This document shows, one piece after another, positions 8,867 to 17,632 of a stretch of DNA of 64,000 nucleotides; positions within the stretch are counted from its first letter, which is position 1; the number at the start of each line of letters is the position of its first letter. The stretch is taken from contig NZ_AP017295.1 of assembly GCF_001548375.1 (NCBI RefSeq), positions 434,001-498,000 on the forward strand, written 5' to 3'. The notes under the pieces were generated by a model. It was not told the origin of the DNA. It searched no databases and worked only from the letters and a program-made list of their open reading frames with translations. The position numbers were made by a program, and so were the translations under genes. The DNA comes from Nostoc sp. NIES-3756 (GTDB lineage Bacteria; Cyanobacteriota; Cyanobacteriia; Cyanobacteriales; Nostocaceae).

Positions 8867-9782
8867 CAAACCCCCTTTATGGCGTGATAGTCGCTTTTGG
8901 AATATCGCTGGACAATTGACGGCTTTATTCTTAGCAGCACTTGTGGTGACTGTGCTTGTGAGTAATCTCAACCGCAATTTGCAGCAACTAGGCATTCAAT
9001 TCGGCTTTGATTTTCTCAAGCAGCAAGCATCTTTTGATATTGGCGAAACGCTGATTGCTTATAAACCAACAGATACTTATAGCCTCGCCTTATTGGTGGG
9101 ACTAATTAATGCCTTACGAGTAGCAATTACCGGAATTATTTTGACAACCATTGTTGGCGTGTTAGCTGGGGTTGCCAGATTATCTGATAACTGGTTAGTA
9201 CGCAATATTTCGCTAGTTTATGTGGAAATTTTTCGGAATACTCCGTTACTTTTACAGTTGCTATTTTGGTACTTTGCCGTTTTTCTCGGCTTTCCCAAAG
9301 CTGATAATAAAATTTCTCTTTGGGGATTGATAGGGTTGAGTCAAAATGGCATAGAACTACCGTGGTTTACCCTATCTCCAGAGTTTTCTGCCTTACTGCT
9401 AGGGTTGACTTTTTATACAGGCGCTTTCATTGCAGAGATTGTCCGGGGTGGTATTGGCTCAGTATCCAAAGGACAATGGGAAGCAGCGCGATCGCTCGGA
9501 TTAAAACCCGGCTTAATCATGCGCTTAGTTATTTTCCCCCAAGCTTTGCGGGTGATTATTCCTCCCCTCACCAGTCAGTATTTAAACTTAACAAAAAACT
9601 CAAGTTTAGCGATCGCGATCGGCTATCCTGATATTTATTTTGTTGCCTCCACTACCTTTAACCAAACTGGTAGAGCCGTAGAAGTCATGTTACTACTCAT
9701 GCTTACGTATCTTGCCCTCAGTTTAACTATCTCCCTCATCATGAATGCCTTTAATCGCACCGTACAGATTAAGGAGAGATGA
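8856..9782 (+). CDS. natG: Amino-acid ABC transporter permease (NatG-like)
   Basis: A 308-residue inner-membrane permease of the HisMQ/GlnP family. It has an N-terminal membrane segment (residues ~13-33), a periplasmic stretch with DFLKQQASFDIGETLIAY, and the core domain with the EAA loop EAARSLGLKPGLIMRLVIFPQALRVIIPP, which contacts the ATPase. NTPLLLQLLFWYF is also characteristic. Translation starts inside a TAATGAC repeat array, so the first four residues (MTND) are repeat-encoded. It pairs with the next permease. Confidence 0.9.
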   Translation: MTNDKPPLWRDSRFWNIAGQLTALFLAALVVTVLVSNLNRNLQQLGIQFGFDFLKQQASFDIGETLIAYKPTDTYSLALLVGLINALRVAITGIILTTIVGVLAGVARLSDNWLVRNISLVYVEIFRNTPLLLQLLFWYFAVFLGFPKADNKISLWGLIGLSQNGIELPWFTLSPEFSALLLGLTFYTGAFIAEIVRGGIGSVSKGQWEAARSLGLKPGLIMRLVIFPQALRVIIPPLTSQYLNLTKNSSLAIAIGYPDIYFVASTTFNQTGRAVEVMLLLMLTYLALSLTISLIMNAFNRTVQIKER

Positions 9783-9851
9783 GGGAGTGATCAATTCAAA
9801 ATTCAAAATTCAAAATTAAAGAGTTCTGCCTCCTGTCTTTTGACTGTGGAC

Positions 9852-9890
9852 TGTGGACTGTGGACTAATGACTAATGACTAATGACTAAA
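9852..9890 (+). repeat. Heptanucleotide repeat supplying the natH start codon
   Basis: GTGGACTGTGGAC and three TAATGAC units lead directly into natH; the ATG at 9882 belongs to the last unit. A second simple repeat, TTCAAAA units, occurs just upstream at about 9790-9818. Confidence 0.8.
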
Positions 9891-10898
9891 CTAACTTGGC
9901 TACGTAAAAACTTATTTAATACTTGGTATAACAGCGCCTTAACTGTTATTTGCTTTGTGTTGCTGTTTCGGGCTTTGCAGGGGGCTGTTGTTTGGGCAAC
10001 TACTAAAGCGCAATGGGCAGTTGTACAAATTAATTTACCCTTATTTTTAGTTGGAAGATTTCCACAAACTGAGTATTGGCGAGTTTGGGTTGTTTTGGCG
10101 ATCGCTTTTAGTTTAGCTGCTATAACTGCGGTTGTATTCTTAGGTAAACAAAGGTTCGCAGGATTCATAAAATTAGTTGCGCCTTGGCTTTCCTTAATCT
10201 GGGTATTATCATTCCCTGTTATTTTATGGCTAATTGGTGGTGGGTTTGGTTTGCGTCCTGTTTCCAGCAATTTATGGAACGGTTTGCTACTTACCTTATT
10301 TATGGCAGCAATTAGCATTGTTCTTTCCTTCCCTATTGGGGTTCTACTCGCTTTAGGGAGGACTAGCAAATTACCTGTGATACGTTGGTTTTCTATTCTT
10401 TATATTGAAATTATTCGCGGAGTTCCACTTATTGGAATTTTATTCCTGGCGCAAGTTATGTTGCCTTTGTTATTACCTACTGATTTCCGTTTAGACCGTG
10501 TGTTAAGAGCGATCGCTGGCTTGGTACTATTTAGTGCAGCTTATATGGCAGAAAATGTGCGCGGTGGACTCCAGTCTGTATCCCGTGGACAAGTTGAAGC
10601 AGCAAAAGCACTGGGATTAAATACATTCTTTGTAATTCTGTTAATTGTCCTACCTCAAGCATTACGAGCAGTCATTCCCGCCATTGTGGGGCAATTTATC
10701 GGACTATTTAAAGATACTTCTTTATTATCTCTTGTAGGCTTAGTGGAACTTACAGGAATTTCCCGTTCCATTTTGGCACAGCCTCAATTTATTGGTCGTT
10801 ATGCAGAAACCTATTTATTTGTTGGTTTAATTTATTGGCTATTTTGTTACTTGATGTCATTAGCTTCTAGGCGTTTAGAAAAGCAATTAAATAATTAA
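9882..10898 (+). CDS. natH: Amino-acid ABC transporter permease (NatH-like)
   Basis: A 338-residue permease with extra N-terminal membrane segments (ALTVICFVLLF, VWVVLAIAFSLAAITAVVF, WLSLIWVLSFPVILWLI) before the HisMQ core. The core includes IEIIRGVPLIGILFLAQVMLPL and the EAA loop EAAKALGLNTFFVILLIVLPQALRAVIPA. It should form a heterodimeric channel with NatG. The start ATG is given by the repeat array that precedes it, and the second codon ACT is still repeat sequence. Confidence 0.9.
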   Translation: MTKLTWLRKNLFNTWYNSALTVICFVLLFRALQGAVVWATTKAQWAVVQINLPLFLVGRFPQTEYWRVWVVLAIAFSLAAITAVVFLGKQRFAGFIKLVAPWLSLIWVLSFPVILWLIGGGFGLRPVSSNLWNGLLLTLFMAAISIVLSFPIGVLLALGRTSKLPVIRWFSILYIEIIRGVPLIGILFLAQVMLPLLLPTDFRLDRVLRAIAGLVLFSAAYMAENVRGGLQSVSRGQVEAAKALGLNTFFVILLIVLPQALRAVIPAIVGQFIGLFKDTSLLSLVGLVELTGISRSILAQPQFIGRYAETYLFVGLIYWLFCYLMSLASRRLEKQLNN

Positions 10899-10920
10899 TC
10901 ATTAGTCATTAGTCCATATG

Positions 10921-10956
10921 TTCCCCTCCTGGGAGGGGTTAGGGGTGGGTTACTCC
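10921..10956 (+). repeat. Dispersed hairpin repeat, copy 2
   Basis: TTCCCCTCCTGGGAGGGG forms a hairpin and continues with TTAGGGGTGGGTTACTCCC. The same sequence with two changes occurs at 21423-21460 and inverted at 8738-8773. It fills the natH-bgtA spacer. Confidence 0.7.
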
Positions 10957-11006
10957 CTTGTCTTCCCCCTCTCCCTACCTTCTATCAACTAGTTGAATAA
11001 AAAAAT

Positions 11007-11747
11007 ATGAGAGAACAAACACCGATAATTATTGCTGAAAATGTGCATAAATGGTATGGAAAATTCCATGTGCTTCAAGGTGTGAGTTTAACGGTGCATC
11101 GTGGAGAAGTGGTGGTTTTGATGGGGCCTTCTGGGTCGGGTAAATCAACATTTATTCGCACTTTTAATGCTTTAGAGGAGTATCAGCAAGGCAAAATTAT
11201 TATCGATGGAATTACCCTCAGCCACGATTTACGAAATATTGAAGCCATTCGCCGAGAAGTAGGTATGGTATTTCAGCAATTTAATTTATTTCCACATTTA
11301 ACAGTCTTACAAAACATTGCTTTGGCTCCTATTTGGGTACGACGGTGGAAAAAAGCCAAAGCCGAAGAATTAGCAATGCAATTGTTAGAAAGAGTAGGGA
11401 TTTTAGAACAAGCAAACAAATACCCAGGACAGTTATCTGGAGGGCAACAACAACGAGTTGCGATCGCGCGCGCATTGGCGATGCAACCTAAAATTATGCT
11501 ATTCGATGAACCAACTTCCGCTTTAGATCCAGAAATGGTAAGAGAAGTGCTAGACGTAATGCGCAGCCTAGCAAGCGACGGGATGACAATGGTAGTAGTC
11601 ACTCATGAAGTCGGATTTGCCCGTGAAGTCGCCGATCGAGTAGTTTTAATGGATAGCGGCAACTTAGTTGAATCGGCTACCCCAGATAACTTTTTTACTC
11701 AACCTCAAGAAGAACGTACTCGCAGGTTTTTATCACAAATTCTTTAA
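11007..11747 (+). CDS. bgtA: Polar amino-acid ABC transporter ATPase (BgtA-like)
   Basis: The 246-residue ATPase has all motor motifs: Walker [11 protein letters not shown]-loop [12 protein letters not shown], signature LSGGQQQR, Walker [13 protein letters not shown], and the switch His in VVTHEVGFA. It powers amino-acid import through the NatG/NatH-like permeases. In Anabaena PCC 7120 the BgtA ATPase is shared with a separate basic amino-acid system; whether that holds here cannot be seen. An intergenic repeat separates it from the permease gene. Confidence 0.9.
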   Translation: MREQTPIIIAENVHKWYGKFHVLQGVSLTVHRGEVVVLMGPSGSGKSTFIRTFNALEEYQQGKIIIDGITLSHDLRNIEAIRREVGMVFQQFNLFPHLTVLQNIALAPIWVRRWKKAKAEELAMQLLERVGILEQANKYPGQLSGGQQQRVAIARALAMQPKIMLFDEPTSALDPEMVREVLDVMRSLASDGMTMVVVTHEVGFAREVADRVVLMDSGNLVESATPDNFFTQPQEERTRRFLSQIL

Positions 11748-11814
11748 GTTGGTCATTGGTCATTGGTCATTAGTCCATAGTCTTTTATTCTTTTTTCTTA
11801 GCTTTTAATAATTT

Positions 11815-12063
11815 ATGGTAGAAAAGGTAGATTTTTTAAAAGGATATTTTGCAAGTCTAACTGAGCCGAAATTTGTACCAACTGCTATAAAAGTCGCACT
11901 TGTTGTAGGCTCTATCTTATTTACAATCAATCATGCTCATGCTTTATTAAAAGGGAATATGAGCCGCGATCGCTGGATTTCTGCTGGGCTAACTTATCTA
12001 GTTCCTTATTTCGTTAATATTCATGGTCAATACATTAGTCTTTATCGCAATAAATCTCTTTAA
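11815..12063 (+). CDS. nrtS: Small membrane protein, NrtS-like nitrate/nitrite transporter
   Basis: The 82-residue protein has two hydrophobic segments (TAIKVALVVGSILFTINH and SAGLTYLVPYFVNIHGQY) joined by a basic loop with NMSRDRWISA. Size, the NH-A-LL-KG block and the LVP-F/Y second segment resemble NrtS, a small nitrate/nitrite transporter I know from cyanobacteria and bacteria. It follows bgtA by 67 bases on the same strand, which fits a nitrogen-uptake context. I am fairly, not fully, sure of the family. The start ATG directly follows a TTAATAATTT stretch without a clear ribosome site. Confidence 0.65.
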   Translation: MVEKVDFLKGYFASLTEPKFVPTAIKVALVVGSILFTINHAHALLKGNMSRDRWISAGLTYLVPYFVNIHGQYISLYRNKSL

Positions 12064-12175
12064 TTACCTAACTAATCTCAAATTAATAAGATTATTAATT
12101 ACGAATTTGTACAAATTCTCTCAGACCTAACCTCCAATCCCTTTCCTACAAAGGAAAAGGAATAAGAATCTAAGC

Positions 12176-12209
12176 CTATTACGAATTACGAATTACGAAT
12201 TACGAATTA
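12176..12209. repeat. Heptanucleotide repeat TTACGAA supplying a stop codon
   Basis: Four to five copies of TTACGAA end at 12209. The last TTA is, on the minus strand, the TAA stop of the membrane-protein gene at 12207. Confidence 0.75.
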
Positions 12210-12641
12210 CAACCATTGTCCTCCTCGGAAGCGCCAACGAGGGAATATAATTCGCATAATGCTTTGGGAAGCAATAAAAACTGCTAACCAAACTATACTG
12301 TAATGAAATATAAAAGCATCTATTGGTAGTTCTTCTTTAGGTATGGGTAATGGTAAGAAGCCAAAAAGTTTAGCCCCACAAAAAACAAATATTAGTTCCC
12401 AAATACCTGCTATAAGTTGATAAGCGCCTGGCCAATCCCGATCCCAACGGAACTTTTGCAAATAATCATAAAGGATATCCCAGCCTAAGCCGAAGATAGC
12501 AACATAGCCCAGTATCCAAAAATATACTGAGTTAGCACCAGGGCCTATCAAACCTATTGCAAAAGGCAAGGATACTAATACACCGACAGTAGCAAGTAAT
12601 AACAGTCTAGTTTGCCAACGACCAAATAAAGTTGGAGTCAT
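12207..12641 (-). CDS. Four-segment membrane protein of unknown function
   Basis: A 144-residue protein with four likely membrane segments (about residues 12-32, 39-57, 74-96 and 110-130). Charged loops include YDYLQKFRWDRDWPGAYQ, and the C-terminus RWRFRGGQWL is basic. I recognise no named family. The stop codon is made by an intergenic heptanucleotide repeat, so the true ancestral C-terminus may have differed. It is followed upstream on the same strand by a polysaccharide deacetylase gene, 77 bases away. Confidence 0.65.
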   Translation of the reverse strand: MTPTLFGRWQTRLLLLATVGVLVSLPFAIGLIGPGANSVYFWILGYVAIFGLGWDILYDYLQKFRWDRDWPGAYQLIAGIWELIFVFCGAKLFGFLPLPIPKEELPIDAFIFHYSIVWLAVFIASQSIMRIIFPRWRFRGGQWL

Positions 12642-12718
12642 AAGAGTAATGAATGCTGCGTAAATAATTACATCTTAAAATTGATGAATTACGCATTATT
12701 TTATCCTGAGAATAAGGG

Positions 12719-13591
12719 TTACAGGCTCATTTCTAGTAATTCGGGAACTGTAACAAACTCGTAACCTTGCTGTTTTAATCCACTAATAATTTTTGGTAAG
12801 GCTTTTACCGTTCTTTGGCGATCGCCTCCACCATCGTGCATTAATACTACATAACCAGGCTTTGCGCCTTTGACTACATTTTTGACAAAGACTTCAGGTT
12901 TGGCACGGGGATCAGTATCAGCCGAAGTTAAAGACCACATCACCACAGCTTGTTTCTGGCTTTTGGCATAACTGGCTAAACCATTATTGAGAACTCCTCC
13001 AGGGGGTCGAAATAATTGGGTTTTCACACCTGTAGTTTTGTAAATTAGCTCAGATGTGCGCTCAATTTCATTTTTAGCTGTGGCTGCATCCATGCGCCTA
13101 TACCAATGATGCCAAGTGTGATTACCAATAGCGTGACCTTCGGCTACAACTTGTTTGGCAAGGTTGGGGTTGGCTTGTATGGCTTGTCCTACCCAAAAGA
13201 ATGTCGCTTTGATTTGATTTTGTTTAAGAATATCTAAGATTTCTGGGGTGGTTTTCTGCCAAGGCCCATCATCAAAAGTTAGGGCAATGACTTTCCGCCC
13301 AGCGTAGGTGTTCGCTTTTTTATGACTATCAATCTGTGCCTGATAAACTGTCTTGCCTTGATACTGGACTGGCACGGTAAAGTTTAGGTTATTTAGTTTA
13401 GCTGATGACTGTGAAGGTGGTTTAGCTGGTGGCTTTACTTGATTACTTGCAGGTAAATCTTGTGTGGCTATTGCCGTTTGGTTTTTGCGGAACGCCAAAA
13501 ATGTTCCTATGGTAATAGAACTAGCTACTAAAAAAGTAGCGATCGCCATTACACCAAAAAATTTATCTATCTTAGGGTGGTTGTTGGACAT
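12719..13591 (-). CDS. Polysaccharide deacetylase (NodB homology domain)
   Basis: The 290-residue protein has one N-terminal membrane anchor or uncleaved signal (residues ~14-33), a Pro/Ser linker (50-65), and a NodB domain from residue 95. Catalytic motifs are present: TFDDGP (105-110), the metal-binding GNHTWHH (His158 and His162), RPPGG, and HDGGG near the end. Such enzymes remove N- or O-acetyl groups from peptidoglycan or other wall and surface polysaccharides outside the cytoplasmic membrane. All key residues look intact; the substrate is unknown. Confidence 0.88.
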   Translation of the reverse strand: MSNNHPKIDKFFGVMAIATFLVASSITIGTFLAFRKNQTAIATQDLPASNQVKPPAKPPSQSSAKLNNLNFTVPVQYQGKTVYQAQIDSHKKANTYAGRKVIALTFDDGPWQKTTPEILDILKQNQIKATFFWVGQAIQANPNLAKQVVAEGHAIGNHTWHHWYRRMDAATAKNEIERTSELIYKTTGVKTQLFRPPGGVLNNGLASYAKSQKQAVVMWSLTSADTDPRAKPEVFVKNVVKGAKPGYVVLMHDGGGDRQRTVKALPKIISGLKQQGYEFVTVPELLEMSL

Positions 13592-13668
13592 GAAAGATTC
13601 CCAAAACTCACCCCATGATAAGCGAATATTTTTTAAGTAAAGAAAATTGATATATACTATGTCTCTGC

Positions 13669-14388
13669 TCAGACCAGTTGATAATTAGGTTGGGTATGAT
13701 AGGCTACTAACGGTTCCCAATGAATCACATCTTCTAATAGGGACTGATAACCTAAAGTATTAGGATGTAGACCATCTTGAGTTAAACGCTTGTTTCGCCA
13801 AGTATCGCCCCTCGCCATCCATTGATCGAAAATATCTAAGTAGGGAATTTGCCTTTGATTGCAAGCGATGCGGGTTGCTTCTTTGTAGCGGTATTGGTCG
13901 GCATGATTAAAATAGAAGCAGTTGACGAAAGGCATTTTGGCTTCATCTACTGGAACCATACCCACGAATAATATAGGGCAGAGTTGTTGGGCTTGGTCTA
14001 GCAAAGCTGCGATTTCTGATTCAAACACGGCAAAATCTGTATGATTACGTCCATTGGGACGAGCTAACCGCGCCGAATCATTCACACCAACAGAAAGAAT
14101 AATTAAGTCAGGAACACGATTTCGCAATTCGCCACGATGACGAAATTCTACTTCTAACCTTTGGGCTACTTGCTGGGTGCGATCGCCTCTTACTCCCAAA
14201 TTATACAGGACATGACCAGAGCTACCGGGCAACATCCACCAGCGCCGCAATTGCTCGACCCAGCCGCCTTTTTCTGGGTCGCCAAAGCCATATACTAAAC
14301 TATCCCCCAGTGCGATAATCTTCAAAGGCTGACATTGGGTTGGTGCTATAGACAGCTGCATTGAGAAATGGGTGGGAAATGTTTGCAT
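13669..14388 (-). CDS. SGNH/GDSL-family esterase-like hydrolase
   Basis: The 239-residue protein carries the four SGNH blocks: ALGDSL with nucleophile Ser30, the Gly in NLGVRGDRT, the Asn in SVGVND, and the Asp/His pair in DGLHPN. There is no signal peptide, so it is probably cytoplasmic. The family covers esterases, lipases and acyl-transfer enzymes; the real substrate is open. An internal ATG ten codons in (MQLSIAP) is an alternative start. Confidence 0.82.
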   Translation of the reverse strand: MQTFPTHFSMQLSIAPTQCQPLKIIALGDSLVYGFGDPEKGGWVEQLRRWWMLPGSSGHVLYNLGVRGDRTQQVAQRLEVEFRHRGELRNRVPDLIILSVGVNDSARLARPNGRNHTDFAVFESEIAALLDQAQQLCPILFVGMVPVDEAKMPFVNCFYFNHADQYRYKEATRIACNQRQIPYLDIFDQWMARGDTWRNKRLTQDGLHPNTLGYQSLLEDVIHWEPLVAYHTQPNYQLV

Positions 14389-14546
14389 CTTAAAAGATTT
14401 TAATTTATATCTTTACAAGATTCTATACATTTCTACACCATTACACAGTATATTTTCTGTCTTTCGTCCTGAAAGCTTGATTGAGGGGGAAGGCAAATAG
14501 GCTGTTGACCCTTCGGCTACGCTCAGGGTTAACTATTGACTAATGA

Positions 14547-15740
14547 CTAATCAATTGATTTGGCAATTACCCCCAACTGTAACCCTGGCGGATAATTTCC
14601 CTCTTCCTTGATGCGTTTAATTTCTGCGTCTGTGACTTGCAAGTCTAACTTTTGTGCCAGTGCCTTCACAATATCACCCCGGTCAATTATTCCAGCAACA
14701 GCACCAGCAGGGGTGAGTACAGTAATACGGGGTAACTGCTCATTTTCCAACTTTTTGATGACTTCAGCGATAGCAGTCGATTCTGTAACAGAGGGAATTT
14801 CTGTCAAAGGATGGGCGATACTGTGGAGAGTTTGAGTTTCCCATACGCTTCTTTCTACCAAACGTAAATCCTCAATGGCGACCATACCGCGATAACGTCC
14901 ATCGGAAGCAGCAAAATAAACTTCTGGGGTAGCTGCTAATAAGTAGGTATCAGCAAAAGAACGTAGAGTTTGGTCGGCATCAATGACACGAAAATCACGA
15001 GTCATAGCATCGGCGGCTGTAACTTTGAGTAAGGTTTCTTGTAATGTGGTTACACGGTCGTAGGTATTGGCGTTACGAACGGCAAACCAACCTAACAAGG
15101 CTATCCACAAGCCTGTAACTAACTCTCTAGTAAAGAAATCTACAGCAAAGCCTAGAGCGATCGCACTATAACCTAAAATTTGTCCCGCTTTGGCTGCCCA
15201 ATGTACTGCTTGAAAGCGATCCCCAGTAATTTTCCAGAGTGCAGCTTTCAAAACTTGACCCCCATCTAAAGGTAAACCAGGAATCAAGTTAAATAGGGCT
15301 ACCACTAAGTTAATGCGTGCTAAATCATCTACCATCATACTGACTGGGCTGGTATCTGGAATGACACTACTTGCTATTCTCAGTAACAGAAATAAACCGA
15401 TACTGACCAAAGGCCCAGCAATAGCTACTTGAAAAGCTTTACCTGGAGTTTTCGATTCTTCTTCGATGGCAGCAATACCACCAAATAGAAATAGAGTAAT
15501 AGAGTTAACTTTAATTCCTTGCGATCGCGCTGCTAAACTATGACCTAATTCGTGCAGTAATACCGAACCAAATAGCAGCAACGCCATAATTAGGCCAGCA
15601 CTCCAGGCTGTCACAGACCCCCATTCTTGGTAAGCCACGCCAAAATTCAATGTTGCTAAACCCAAAATTACAAACCACAAAGGGTCTAAAAATAGAGGGA
15701 TGCCAAATAAAGACCCGATTTTCCAATTTGTTTGCATCAC
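14547..15740 (-). CDS. Site-2 protease (M50) with C-terminal CBS domains
   Basis: The 397-residue membrane protein has the zinc-protease motif HELGH (His63, Glu64, His67) in an early membrane segment and the third zinc ligand in NLIPGLPLDGGQ. Five to six membrane segments fill the first 220 residues. Two CBS domains follow (about 245-375), ending in a conserved ITVLTPAGAVAGIIDRGD strand. This is the SpoIVFB-like intramembrane protease group in which CBS domains bind nucleotides such as ATP. It should cut a membrane-bound regulator; none can be named here. Confidence 0.87.
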   Translation of the reverse strand: MMQTNWKIGSLFGIPLFLDPLWFVILGLATLNFGVAYQEWGSVTAWSAGLIMALLLFGSVLLHELGHSLAARSQGIKVNSITLFLFGGIAAIEEESKTPGKAFQVAIAGPLVSIGLFLLLRIASSVIPDTSPVSMMVDDLARINLVVALFNLIPGLPLDGGQVLKAALWKITGDRFQAVHWAAKAGQILGYSAIALGFAVDFFTRELVTGLWIALLGWFAVRNANTYDRVTTLQETLLKVTAADAMTRDFRVIDADQTLRSFADTYLLAATPEVYFAASDGRYRGMVAIEDLRLVERSVWETQTLHSIAHPLTEIPSVTESTAIAEVIKKLENEQLPRITVLTPAGAVAGIIDRGDIVKALAQKLDLQVTDAEIKRIKEEGNYPPGLQLGVIAKSID

Positions 15741-16220
15741 ATTATCCTGAGATTAAATATTTTTATTGAATACATCACCTAGACTATGTAATTTTTTTGT
15801 ATACGATTCTTCTATTTTCTTCATAATATTAGACCGCACCACAACGACCTAAAGATAGGAACAGCAAAATCTGCCGTTAGTCATTAATCTGTCCCAGATT
15901 CTAGGATAGACAATCACACCTATTTGATCATGGAAAAAACAGAAAAATACAAGTTTCCGACTCTGGGCTACGGTGATTTTGATTTATAGCGATCGCCTAA
16001 TACTACTTTTCTGAAATACGTCTTATGTATAGGTAAATACAAATAAATTTATGTATAATTTAACGGAAAAGTTGATATCTTATATGAATATAGTTAAAAT
16101 ATATTTAGTTACCACTAACATATATTGTCATTATATATTATAATGCAAAACTCAACTATTTATAAGTTGAGATTGTGCCAGTGGTAGACAATTAAAAACT
16201 CAACCATAAATATTTTTAGA
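15741..16220. other. Gene-free 480-bp region
   Basis: This is very A+T rich in its second half and holds one HIP1 site near 15988. I see no hairpin with a T run and no credible gene. It must contain the divergent promoters of the protease and Nudix genes. Confidence 0.5.
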
Positions 16221-16715
16221 TTGAACGTTATTGCTTTTTTAAAATCACCGTTCCAAACCACACGTAGTCTGTGGCGCATTGGTCAAACAGTATTAGGTAT
16301 TATATTTCGCCACCCAATCACGGGAACTAGTATCATCCCGCTCCTATCGGATGGCAAAATTGTACTCATTCGTCGCCGTGATGATGGTCTTTGGGCATTG
16401 CCTGGAGGTATGGTGGACTGGGGAGAAGACATTCCCACCACAGTCCGCCGTGAGTTGTTGGAAGAAACTGGACTAGAATTAATCAAAATTAGACGGCTGG
16501 TAGGTGTTTACTCTGCACCAGACCGCGACCCAAGAATACATTCTATTTGTGTTGTGGTGGAGGCTGAAGTACAAGGAACAATGGAAATTCACGATACCTC
16601 AGAAGTTCTAGAAATTAAGGCTTTTTATCCTAGTTCCATACCTCAAGAGCCAATGTCCCACGATCACTATCGACAGCTACAAGATTACTTAAGTGGATTA
16701 ACTACTTTAGCTTAA
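16221..16715 (+). CDS. Nudix hydrolase
   Basis: The 164-residue protein has an intact Nudix box (GMVDWGEDIPTTVRRELLEETGLEL), which binds Mg2+ and hydrolyses nucleoside diphosphate derivatives. The upstream segment FLKSPFQTTRSLWRIGQTVLG precedes the fold and would be lost with any later start. I therefore keep the TTG at 16221, because the first in-frame ATG lies inside the Nudix box. The substrate is unknown. No operon partner is evident. Confidence 0.8.
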   Translation: MNVIAFLKSPFQTTRSLWRIGQTVLGIIFRHPITGTSIIPLLSDGKIVLIRRRDDGLWALPGGMVDWGEDIPTTVRRELLEETGLELIKIRRLVGVYSAPDRDPRIHSICVVVEAEVQGTMEIHDTSEVLEIKAFYPSSIPQEPMSHDHYRQLQDYLSGLTTLA

Positions 16716-16816
16716 AAATTAGTGAACTTTTGGGTTAAAAATGTTGCTTATATTTTTTATATGAATATACTGATTAAGAACCTAAAATTCACTCAGGGTT
16801 AACTACTATATCTAAA

Positions 16817-17632
16817 ATGGATACGCTCTTACGTAACGCCCGGAGAAAACTGTCTCAAGGGCTATTATTCTGGCGTGAAGCTGGTGAAGGAATACCGATA
16901 GTTTTGTTACATGGTAATTGGTATGAAAGTAGCCAATGGGTAGAAGTGATGGAATCACTTGCTCCAAATTTTCACTGCTTTGCACCCGATTTATTAGGTT
17001 TTGGAGAATCAGAAAGACCTAATATTCATTATTCAATAGATTTAGAAGTAGAATGTTTAGCCGAATTTTGCCAAGCTTTAAAGTTAGGTAAAGTTTATCT
17101 ATTAGGAGACTCGCTTGGGGCTTGGGTTGGTGCTAGTTATGCTTTAAAGTATCCAGAACAAGTTCGTGGATTGATTTTGTTAGCACCAGAAGGTGTCAAT
17201 ATAGAGGGGCAAGAACAAAATTGCCAGAAGATGCGGCAATTAATTCAGCGTCAACCTCTATTTTTTAAAATACTGCGATCGCTGCGTTTTTTAACTAAAC
17301 TATTCGGGCTAGATAAAAAAATAGAACAAGACTGGCAAACACGCCAAATGTTGCTACAAAATCCTACTGCTTCGCAACTACTCTTTCAACGGCAACAACC
17401 AGAAATCGAGGCAGAATTATTAAATGATAGTTTGGGCAAACTAGAGATTCCTGTTTTGGTTTTGCAAGGTGGCAAAGATACCCCCGATGCCTTAGCTAGA
17501 AGCCAAGCTTACAGTAAACTTATTCCTCAAGCCGAGTTGAAAATCATTGCCCACGCCGAGAATAATATACCACAAGCTTGTGTTGGACTTGTAGCTGGAG
17601 ATGTTCGAGATTTTATCACCAAAACCTTTTAG
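16817..17632 (+). CDS. Alpha/beta hydrolase
   Basis: The 271-residue protein shows the alpha/beta hydrolase pattern: oxyanion-hole HGNW at residues 32-35, the nucleophile elbow GDSLG with Ser99, the acid Asp in LQGGKDTPD, and the catalytic His in IIAHAENN. It is a soluble esterase or related enzyme of unknown substrate. Its 3' end overlaps the end of the convergent SDR gene by four bases. That overlap implies antisense read-through unless termination is tight. Confidence 0.82.
   Translation: MDTLLRNARRKLSQGLLFWREAGEGIPIVLLHGNWYESSQWVEVMESLAPNFHCFAPDLLGFGESERPNIHYSIDLEVECLAEFCQALKLGKVYLLGDSLGAWVGASYALKYPEQVRGLILLAPEGVNIEGQEQNCQKMRQLIQRQPLFFKILRSLRFLTKLFGLDKKIEQDWQTRQMLLQNPTASQLLFQRQQPEIEAELLNDSLGKLEIPVLVLQGGKDTPDALARSQAYSKLIPQAELKIIAHAENNIPQACVGLVAGDVRDFITKTF

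Noticed and set aside
15930..15989. A 19-codon frame, MEKTEKYKFPTLGYGDFDL
   Set aside because: Codon use looks natural, but there is no ribosome site and it is too short to support without conservation data.
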